Positions 15,926 to 20,906 of a DNA stretch of 20,906 nucleotides are shown piece by piece (position 1 is the stretch's first letter; each line of letters begins with the position of its first letter). The notes below the pieces were generated by a model. The model searched no databases. It worked only from the letters and a program-made list of their open reading frames with translations, and was not told the DNA's origin. The stretch comes from Paludibacteraceae bacterium (GTDB taxonomy: Bacteria > Bacteroidota > Bacteroidia > Bacteroidales > Paludibacteraceae): the NCBI GenBank assembly GCA_904502115.1, contig CAJGDW010000017.1, positions 1 to 20,906 of the forward strand, in the 5' to 3' direction. Position numbers and translations under genes: made by a program.

Positions 15926-16378
15926 TTAATATCGAATCAATTTAGCACGATCCATTTGGCGTTTGTCGTCTTTTTCTTTCAGGCTTTGACGTTTGTCGTA
16001 TTCTTTTTTACCTTTTGCCAATGCGATTTTTAACTTGGCCAAACCTCTTTCGTTGATAAAAAGCGAGGTAGGAACAATGGTTGTTCCAGGGTCGGCCAAA
16101 CCACGTGCAAGTTTTCGTAATTCTTTTTTAGTAAGCAACAATTTTCTGTCTCTTGCGGGTATATGGTTGTTGTACGAACCATAAAAGTATTCGTTAATGT
16201 GAATGCCTTTTGCCCATAATTCGCCTCCTTCAAACAAGCAGAAACTGTCTACTAAACCAGCCTTTCCTGCACGAATGGACTTAATTTCAGTACCTGTTAA
16301 GACAATCCCTGCCGTATAGGTATCTAAAAACTCGTAATCGAACGAGGCTTTCTTGTTGCGTATGTTGATTGATGACAT
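15926..16378 (-). CDS. smpB: SsrA-binding protein SmpB
   Basis: Binds tmRNA and brings it to stalled ribosomes for trans-translation. At 150 aa with NKKASFDYEFLDTYTAGIVL at the N-terminus, GTEIKSIRAGK (29-39), an HIPARDRKLLL section and a basic C-terminal tail with GKKEYDKR, it is complete and typical. It is the first gene of the minus-strand operon smpB-trkA-trkH-methyltransferase-mutS2, with a well-formed promoter upstream. No ssrA (tmRNA) gene is seen in the window. Confidence 0.96.
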   Translation of the reverse strand: MSSINIRNKKASFDYEFLDTYTAGIVLTGTEIKSIRAGKAGLVDSFCLFEGGELWAKGIHINEYFYGSYNNHIPARDRKLLLTKKELRKLARGLADPGTTIVPTSLFINERGLAKLKIALAKGKKEYDKRQSLKEKDDKRQMDRAKLIRY

Positions 16379-16485
16379 AACTTATTCAATGTTATTTTGT
16401 TTCGACGTTTTTTTGCGCTATAATATCACGTAAAACGCCTTTTGTTGGTGCCTAGAAATAGTTTGTATATACCTAGTGCAGAGTA

Positions 16486-16516
16486 CAAAAATACGGCAAA
16501 ATTGATAAATTCCCAA
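16486..16516 (-). promoter_or_regulatory. Bacteroidota-type promoter for the smpB-trkAH-mutS2 operon
   Basis: On the minus strand TTG (16514-16516) lies exactly 20 nt before TATTTTTG (16486-16493), matching TTG-N19-21-TAnnTTTG fully. The start would be near 16479, giving a leader of about 100 nt before smpB in which I see no riboswitch-like structure. It is back to back with the promoter of the plus-strand transferase. Confidence 0.65.
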
Positions 16517-16550
16517 AAAAAAAGTCAAGTTATGATTTTGCGTTAAAATC

Positions 16551-16583
16551 TTGCTTTAGTTCGAATTATATTTTGTACATTTG
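16551..16583 (+). promoter_or_regulatory. Bacteroidota-type promoter for the sugar-phosphate transferase gene
   Basis: TACATTTG (16576-16583) matches TAnnTTTG exactly. The nearest upstream TTG (16551-16553) is 22 nt away, one more than the usual spacing. Transcription would start near 16590, about 35 nt before the ATG at 16626. This also argues against a TTG start at 16581, which lies inside the element. Confidence 0.55.
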
Positions 16584-16625
16584 TGGTCCGTATTATGGAT
16601 AAATCCGTTAGTCAGCATAAATGGC

Positions 16626-17651
16626 ATGATATACATCGTTACTATTATCATTTTAATCACATCGTTGCACCTCTACTTTCCATTTGCTCAAAAACGCAAC
16701 ATGTTGGCAGGTGTTAATCATCGTAGTTCGCATACCAAACCTGTCATTACAGGTGCCGGATTTATATTCCCTCTATCATACTTAGCATACGCTGTTTATT
16801 TGGTGTGCAATACAGGTATGGCGTTTCCATGGTACTTTTTTATAGGTTTGACACTGCTTTCGGTTGTTAGTTTTATAGACGATTTAGAAGATGTTTGGTT
16901 TTTGTGGCGATTGTTGGTTCAAATTATTGCTAATGCACTGATGATGTGGCAGGTACAAGTCGAAGTGCAGGCGTTGTATATGGTGCATTCGGCAACGTTC
17001 TGGATGGCGGTCATTATGATGTGGGGTTTCTCTATTGGTTTGCTCAATATGTACAATTTTATGGATGGTTTAAATGGCATGTTGGGTTTCTTGTTGTTGT
17101 CGTCGCTGATTCCTATGTGGTTGATTAACAATTATGTGGTTCATTTTGTTGATAATCAACTTATTTACTTTACACTGATTCCTACTTTTATATTTGTTTT
17201 CTACAATGCCAGAAAACAAGCAAAATGTTTCTCGGGCGATGTAGGGGCTATTGCAGCGGGTTTTGTTATGGTCTATATGCTACTTAAACTCATGATAAAT
17301 TCGCATAGTTTTATTTATCTGGCGCTTTATACCATGATTTTTATCGAAGCTGGTCTTACGATTTTACAACGTTTGTTTGCAGGCGAAAATATTTTTCAAC
17401 CCCATAGAATCCACTTGTTCCAGTTGCTTTGCAACGAGGGAAAACGCAATCACGTACTAGTTTCGTCATTCTATGGTGGTATTCAACTTATCATAGGAAT
17501 GAGTTTGTTCTTGATGAACTATTATAAAATGCCTATTTTATACCAACATCTTATTATATGGCCTATCGTTGTTAGTTTGGCCCTATTTTATTTGTTGTAC
17601 AAACGCAAAAAAATGGGCGGGCATTTACTCAGTTACAAACTCAATAAATAA
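16626..17651 (+). CDS. WecA/MraY-type undecaprenyl-phosphate sugar-1-phosphate transferase
   Basis: A 341-aa polytopic inner-membrane enzyme of the family that moves an N-acetylhexosamine-1-phosphate from a UDP-sugar to undecaprenyl phosphate, starting O-antigen, capsule or other glycan chains. Family motifs: RSSHTKP near residues 33-39, FIDDLEDV (83-90) with the Asp pair, NMYNFMDGLNG (141-151), CFSGDVGA (201-208) and HRIHLFQLL (260-268). The usual GDxGS ends in Ala here. The ATG at 16626 puts a first membrane helix right at the N-terminus; a TTG start at 16581 would lie in the promoter. The acceptor and sugar are inferred from the family. No glycan genes adjoin it, so it may act for a locus elsewhere. 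Confidence 0.87.
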   Translation: MIYIVTIIILITSLHLYFPFAQKRNMLAGVNHRSSHTKPVITGAGFIFPLSYLAYAVYLVCNTGMAFPWYFFIGLTLLSVVSFIDDLEDVWFLWRLLVQIIANALMMWQVQVEVQALYMVHSATFWMAVIMMWGFSIGLLNMYNFMDGLNGMLGFLLLSSLIPMWLINNYVVHFVDNQLIYFTLIPTFIFVFYNARKQAKCFSGDVGAIAAGFVMVYMLLKLMINSHSFIYLALYTMIFIEAGLTILQRLFAGENIFQPHRIHLFQLLCNEGKRNHVLVSSFYGGIQLIIGMSLFLMNYYKMPILYQHLIIWPIVVSLALFYLLYKRKKMGGHLLSYKLNK

Positions 17652-17700
17652 CACCCCTCGATGGGTTAGGTATACACATTAACACATAAACAAATACATT

Positions 17701-18111
17701 ATGATTCCAACAAAAATTGAACACCTTGGAATTGCCGTTCCAAGTATTGCAGAAGCACTTCCTTACTACGAAGGAGTGTTGGGTTTAACCTGCTATGCTA
17801 TTGAAGAAGTAGCCGATCAAAAAGTAAAAACCGCTTTCTTGAAAGTTGGTGAAGTAAAAATCGAACTTTTGGAACCAACCAGCCCCGAAAGCACTGTAGC
17901 TAAATTCATCGAGAAAAACGGTGGTCGCGGTGGTTTCCATCACATTGCTTACGCAGTAAATGACATCGAAGCTCGTTTGCAAGAAGTAGCAGACAAAGGC
18001 GTTCAACTAATCGACAAAACTCCTCGTGCAGGTGCAGAAGGCATGACCATTGCATTCCTTCACCCAAAATCAACTGCAGGTATTTTGACCGAATTCTGCG
18101 AAAAAAAATAA
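17701..18111 (+). CDS. mce: Methylmalonyl-CoA epimerase
   Basis: Interconverts the (R) and (S) forms of methylmalonyl-CoA, feeding the mutase product into decarboxylation. A 136-aa VOC-fold metalloenzyme with likely metal ligands His8 (IEHLGIAV), Glu55 (KIELLEP), His80 or His81 (GGFHHIAYAV) and Glu131 (LTEFCEKK), the pattern of the family. It is full length. It opens the decarboxylase operon, 21 nt before mmdA. I could not find a clear promoter in the 49 nt upstream or a terminator after the preceding transferase gene, so read-through is possible. Confidence 0.95.
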   Translation: MIPTKIEHLGIAVPSIAEALPYYEGVLGLTCYAIEEVADQKVKTAFLKVGEVKIELLEPTSPESTVAKFIEKNGGRGGFHHIAYAVNDIEARLQEVADKGVQLIDKTPRAGAEGMTIAFLHPKSTAGILTEFCEKK

Positions 18112-18132
18112 AGAACTAATTATTACATAATA

Positions 18133-19689
18133 ATGGCAACAGATAAAATTCAAAACCTAATTGAGCTACGCGAAAAAGCTCGTTTGGGAGGCGGTCAAAA
18201 AAGAATTGATTCGCAACACAGCAAAGGTAAACTTACCGCTCGCGAACGCATCGAAATGCTTTTGGACGAAGGTAGTTTCGAAGAAATGGATATGTTTGTA
18301 ACCCATCGTTGCACCAACTTTGGCATGGACAAAGACAAATTTTTGGGCGACGGCGTGGTAGTTGGTCAAGGTACCATTGACGGACGCTTGGTATTTGTTT
18401 TTGCACAAGACTTTACCGTATTCGGTGGTTCTTTGTCAGAAACTGTAGCGCTAAAAATTTGTCACGTAATGGACAAAGCCATGAAAGTAGGTGCTCCTAT
18501 TATCGGTATCAACGACTCGGGTGGTGCACGTATCCAAGAAGGTCCTAACGCGTTGGCAGGCTATGCAGAAATTTTTGAACGCAATATCTTGGCTTCGGGT
18601 GTAGTTCCTCAAATTTCGTTGATTTTTGGTCCTTGTGCTGGTGGTGCAGTATATTCTCCTGCATTGACCGACTTTATCATGATGACCGAAGAAAACAGCT
18701 ACATGTTCATTACTGGTCCTAAAGTAGTGAAATCGGTAACTGGCGAAAACGTATCGGTTGACGAATTGGGTGGTGCTGCTGTGCACGCAACCAAAACCGG
18801 TGTGGCTCACTTCCGTGCCGAAAACGAACAAGATGGCTTGGCTACCGTACGTCGCTTGATGTCGTTCATTCCTCAAAACAACATGGAAAGTGCTCCTATC
18901 GTTCCATGCGAAGACCCAGTTAACCGCATCGACGATGTTTTGAATACCTTGGTTCCTGACAATCCAAACAAACCCTACGATATGAAAGAAATCATCACTT
19001 CTATCGTAGACAACAACGATGTATTGGAAATCCAACCTGAATACGCTCCTAACATCATTTGTGCATTTGGTCGCTTTAACGGTGTATCTACCGGTATCAT
19101 CGCTAACCAACCTATGTGCCTAGCCGGTGTATTGGACTGCGACGCATCTCGTAAAGCTGCTCGCTTTGTACGTTTCTGCGATGCGTTCAATATTCCAATT
19201 TTGACTTTGGTAGACGTTCCTGGTTTCTTGCCTGGTACAGGTCAAGAATACGCTGGTATCATTGTACACGGAGCTAAATTGATGTTTGCTTACGGCGAAG
19301 CTACTGTGCCTAAAGTAACCGTTACCATTCGTAAATCGTACGGTGGTTCGCACATCGTAATGAGCTGTAAACAATTGCGTGGCGACTTTAACTACGCATG
19401 GCCAGGTGCCGAAATTGCCGTTATGGGTCCTTCTGGTGCTGTAGAGGTATTGCAAGCCAAAGCTATCGCAGCCATCGAAGACAAAGAAGAACGTGCTAAA
19501 TTCATTGCCGAAAAAGAAGCTGAATACCGCGATAAATTCGCTAATCCATATCAAGCAGCTTCTATGGGTTACATTGACGATGTAATTGAACCACGCAATA
19601 CACGTTTCCGTGTTATTCGTGCATTCGAGTCGTTGAAAAACAAACGACTAACCAATCCGTTGAAGAAACACTCTAATATTCCTTTATAA
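18133..19689 (+). CDS. mmdA: Methylmalonyl-CoA decarboxylase carboxyltransferase (alpha) subunit
   Basis: A 518-aa acyl-CoA carboxyltransferase that moves the carboxyl group of methylmalonyl-CoA to biotin on the carrier protein. Two crotonase-like halves carry the oxyanion-hole motifs NDSGGARIQEG (127-137) and GPCAGGAVYSPA (166-177), and VDVPGFLPGTGQEYAGI in the second half. By sequence alone it could be the beta subunit of propionyl-CoA carboxylase. The neighbouring mce and OadG-type genes and the lack of a biotin carboxylase in view favour the decarboxylase, which forms propionyl-CoA in anaerobic fermentation. Its codons are strongly biased (CGT, GGT, GCT, AAC), as in a highly expressed gene. 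Confidence 0.92.
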   Translation: MATDKIQNLIELREKARLGGGQKRIDSQHSKGKLTARERIEMLLDEGSFEEMDMFVTHRCTNFGMDKDKFLGDGVVVGQGTIDGRLVFVFAQDFTVFGGSLSETVALKICHVMDKAMKVGAPIIGINDSGGARIQEGPNALAGYAEIFERNILASGVVPQISLIFGPCAGGAVYSPALTDFIMMTEENSYMFITGPKVVKSVTGENVSVDELGGAAVHATKTGVAHFRAENEQDGLATVRRLMSFIPQNNMESAPIVPCEDPVNRIDDVLNTLVPDNPNKPYDMKEIITSIVDNNDVLEIQPEYAPNIICAFGRFNGVSTGIIANQPMCLAGVLDCDASRKAARFVRFCDAFNIPILTLVDVPGFLPGTGQEYAGIIVHGAKLMFAYGEATVPKVTVTIRKSYGGSHIVMSCKQLRGDFNYAWPGAEIAVMGPSGAVEVLQAKAIAAIEDKEERAKFIAEKEAEYRDKFANPYQAASMGYIDDVIEPRNTRFRVIRAFESLKNKRLTNPLKKHSNIPL

Positions 19690-19700
19690 TTTAAGTAGTT

Positions 19701-20057
19701 ATGGTATTATTAGCAGTAAACTGGACAAATGCTTGGATCATTACCCTTATTGGTTTTGGTCTAGTTGTTACGTTGTTAATAGTATTGGTATTTATTTTGT
19801 TGGGCTTTGGTGGCATTATGCAACGCCTTACCGCTCCTAAAAAAGAAACCAATCTAAAACCAGTAGCGGTTGTTCCTACTCCTAATGCTACAGAACCTGT
19901 TGAAATTACAGGCGAAGAATTGGCTGCCATTGCCATGGCCATCCAATTGAGCAAGGAGTCGGCTCACGACAACGAAAGTAAAGTCCTTACCATTGTGTCG
20001 GATCCAAATTCGGCATGGTCTTCTAAAACATTTGGTATCAATAATTTAATTCGTTAA
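19701..20057 (+). CDS. OadG-type small membrane subunit of the sodium-pump decarboxylase (MmdD-like)
   Basis: A 118-aa protein with one membrane helix (about residues 11-37, WIITLIGFGLVVTLLIVLVF) near the N-terminus. A GFGGIMQRL junction follows, then a Pro-rich linker (about 44-66) and a soluble C-terminal part with EELAAIAMAIQLSK. This is the layout of OadG/MmdD subunits, which hold the peripheral carboxyltransferase on the membrane and stabilise the complex. Position between mmdA and the biotin carrier supports the call. It starts 11 nt after mmdA. Confidence 0.85.
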   Translation: MVLLAVNWTNAWIITLIGFGLVVTLLIVLVFILLGFGGIMQRLTAPKKETNLKPVAVVPTPNATEPVEITGEELAAIAMAIQLSKESAHDNESKVLTIVSDPNSAWSSKTFGINNLIR

Positions 20058-20081
20058 TAACGAGTAAACAGTCAATGAACA

Positions 20082-20807
20082 ATGAAAAATTTTAAATTCA
20101 CAATAAACGGTAATGTTTACGAAGTGGGTATTGATGCTCCCGAAAATGGCAAAGCCAACGTAAATGTAAACGGAAAATCGTATGTAGTTGAAGTAGAGGC
20201 CGATGTAATGCAAGCAACTGCCGTTCGTCGTCCAATTGCAGCCCCTGCCGCTGCAGCTCCTTCAAAATCAGTATCGGGTGTTATGAAATCGCCCCTTCCT
20301 GGTAAAGTATTAAAAGTAGTAGTAGCCGAAGGACAAGTAGTGAAACGTGGCGATACCTTGATGGTTATCGAATCCATGAAAATGGAAAACAATATTGCTG
20401 CTCAAAACGACGGCGTAGTACGTGCTATTATGGTAAGCGCAGAGCAAAGCATTTTGCAAGGCGATCCATTGTTGGAATTTGAAGCTGTAGGTCAAGAAGA
20501 AGCTCCTGCACCTGCTCCAGCTCCTGCCCCAAAAGCAGCTCCAAAAGCAGCGCCTAAAGCGGCTCCTGCTCCTGCACCAAAACCTGTAGCTGGTGCTAAA
20601 TCGTTAACCAGTCCTCTTCCTGGTAATATTGTTAGCGTTGCTGTAGCCGTTGGTGCTACTGTAAAACGTGGTCAAACCGTTATGGTAATTGAATCCATGA
20701 AAATGGAAAACAATATTCCTGCTCCACGCGATGGTAAAGTAACCGCGGTTCACGTGGCAGCTGGCAAGAGCGTGATGCAAGGCGACGCATTGTTGGATAT
20801 TGAATAA
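20082..20807 (+). CDS. Biotin carrier subunit with two tandem biotinyl domains (MmdC-like)
   Basis: A 241-aa carrier that accepts CO2 from MmdA on biotin and hands it to the membrane subunit. Order: N-terminal strand region (1-43), short Ala/Pro hinge (50-62), biotinyl domain 1 (about 66-134) with ESMKMEN and target Lys100, long Ala/Pro/Lys hinge (about 140-172), biotinyl domain 2 (about 173-241) with ESMKMEN and target Lys207. The two domains agree at about 40 of 67 positions (hand count). Carriers of this type normally have one biotinyl domain and about 140 residues, so the extra hinge-domain unit is unusual. Both copies look functional. The gene starts 24 nt after the OadG-type gene. Confidence 0.93.
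   Translation: MKNFKFTINGNVYEVGIDAPENGKANVNVNGKSYVVEVEADVMQATAVRRPIAAPAAAAPSKSVSGVMKSPLPGKVLKVVVAEGQVVKRGDTLMVIESMKMENNIAAQNDGVVRAIMVSAEQSILQGDPLLEFEAVGQEEAPAPAPAPAPKAAPKAAPKAAPAPAPKPVAGAKSLTSPLPGNIVSVAVAVGATVKRGQTVMVIESMKMENNIPAPRDGKVTAVHVAAGKSVMQGDALLDIE
20370..20396 (+). repeat. Direct repeat, copy 1 (27 bp, biotinylation site of domain 1)
   Basis: Begins GAATCCATGAAAATGG and encodes ESMKMENNI around Lys100. It is identical base for base to copy 2 at 20691-20717. The copies are 321 bp (107 codons) apart, so recombination between them would delete one hinge-plus-domain unit in frame. Confidence 0.95.
20691..20717 (+). repeat. Direct repeat, copy 2 (27 bp, biotinylation site of domain 2)
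   Basis: Exact second copy of the 27-bp sequence at 20370-20396, around Lys207. Flanking codons differ between the copies (ATC versus ATT before it, GCT versus CCT after it), showing that the domains have diverged outside the biotin site. Confidence 0.95.
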
Positions 20808-20811
20808 GGAG
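20806..20811 (+). promoter_or_regulatory. Shine-Dalgarno sequence for the gene at 20819, overlapping the carrier stop codon
   Basis: AAGGAG overlaps the TAA stop of the biotin carrier and lies 7 nt before the ATG at 20819. Such a clear site is uncommon in this window, where most starts have only A/T-rich leaders. It may help keep this subunit's yield in step with the upstream genes. Confidence 0.5.
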
Positions 20812-20818
20812 TGTACCC

Positions 20819-20906
20819 ATGAAAAGTATATTTCGTTATATTATTACTTTGTTGTTTGCCTGCGCATCGTTTGGTAGCATGGCGGTTGCTCAAACCAATG
20901 AAGATA
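20819..20906 (+). CDS. Partial gene: start of an exported or membrane protein, probably the decarboxylase beta subunit
   Basis: Only the first 29 codons are in the window. They encode a signal-peptide-like N-terminus: basic MKSIFRY, a hydrophobic stretch (IITLLFACASFG), then SMAVAQTNED with a possible cleavage site at VAQ. In mce-mmdA-D-C clusters the next gene is usually the multi-helix sodium-pumping beta subunit (OadB/MmdB), which is missing so far, so position suggests that identity. A signal-like extension is not seen in classical OadB, so a different secreted protein is possible. Confidence 0.5.
   Translation, partial: MKSIFRYIITLLFACASFGSMAVAQTNED

Noticed and set aside
16581..16625. 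A TTG start extending the sugar-phosphate transferase by 15 residues
   Set aside because: The TTG lies inside the TACATTTG promoter element, and the added residues are not family-like; the ATG at 16626 begins directly with the first membrane helix.
18451..19110. 219-codon open frame on the minus strand inside mmdA
   Set aside because: Antisense shadow of a codon-biased gene; the translation is low in complexity and resembles no protein, and mmdA is unmistakable.
18133..19689. Propionyl-CoA carboxylase beta subunit instead of decarboxylase
   Set aside because: Sequence alone cannot separate them, but the OadG-type membrane subunit and mce next to it, and no biotin carboxylase, favour the decarboxylase.
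20082..20807. Assembly duplication as the cause of the two biotinyl domains
   Set aside because: The domains differ at about 27 of 67 residues and at many bases outside the 27-bp repeat, so they are not a copied read artefact.
1..20906. Mobile elements, phage genes, toxin-antitoxin pairs, tRNA or rRNA genes
   Set aside because: No transposase, integrase, terminal inverted repeats, cloverleaf or rRNA-like segment was found; nearly all sequence is accounted for by identified genes.

Overview
The window looks like a chromosomal segment of a member of the Bacteroidota, most likely Bacteroidales. The evidence is the gene content and order (rlmH, a DUF4783-type gene, nadC; a MATE exporter with a cytidylate-kinase-like gene; a DUF2490 barrel protein; an mce and sodium-pump decarboxylase cluster), several promoters of the Bacteroidota type (TTG about 20 nt before TAnnTTTG), and the near absence of Shine-Dalgarno sequences. 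Genus cannot be settled from the sequence; a propionate-forming anaerobe fits the last operon. No tRNA, rRNA, CRISPR, phage or insertion sequence was seen. The longest stretch without a gene is the 247-nt divergent region 16379-16625, which holds two promoters.

Layout. Positions 1-2015 (+): yicC, gmk and nadD in overlapping order (RNA turnover, GDP synthesis, NAD synthesis). Positions 2006-2479 (-): rlmH, converging on nadD. Positions 2564-6561 (+): a secreted DUF4783-type protein, nadC, a MATE exporter, a cytidylate-kinase-like protein and a DUF2490 outer-membrane protein, closed by a stem-loop. Positions 6632-9495: a block of probably accessory secreted proteins (a small beta-barrel on -, a trypsin-like protease and an unknown 201-aa secreted protein on +). 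It has a terminator-like hairpin at each end and visibly different codon use. Positions 9577-16378 (-): a compact operon smpB-trkA-trkH-methyltransferase-mutS2. A ten-copy heptanucleotide array separates the last two genes and also supplies the methyltransferase stop codon and a Shine-Dalgarno-like sequence for mutS2. Positions 16626-17651 (+): a WecA/MraY-type sugar-phosphate transferase. Positions 17701-20906 (+): mce, mmdA, an OadG-type subunit, a biotin carrier and the start of a further gene. This is the sodium-pumping methylmalonyl-CoA decarboxylase used in the succinate-to-propionate route, cut by the window end.

How the genes connect. nadD and nadC both belong to NAD synthesis but lie in separate transcription units. 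TrkA and TrkH form one potassium uptake system, while SmpB, MutS2 and the methyltransferase share its transcript without an obvious common pathway. Mce makes the stereoisomer that MmdA decarboxylates; the CO2 is passed to biotin on the carrier, and the membrane subunits couple its release to sodium export.

The most unusual feature is the biotin carrier (20082-20807). It has two complete biotinyl domains in tandem, each with an ESMKMEN site, joined by a long Ala/Pro/Lys hinge and carrying a 27-bp exact direct repeat exactly 107 codons apart. The heptad array before mutS2 and the codon-deviant protease block come next. I do not see a wholly new multi-gene defence or mobile system here.
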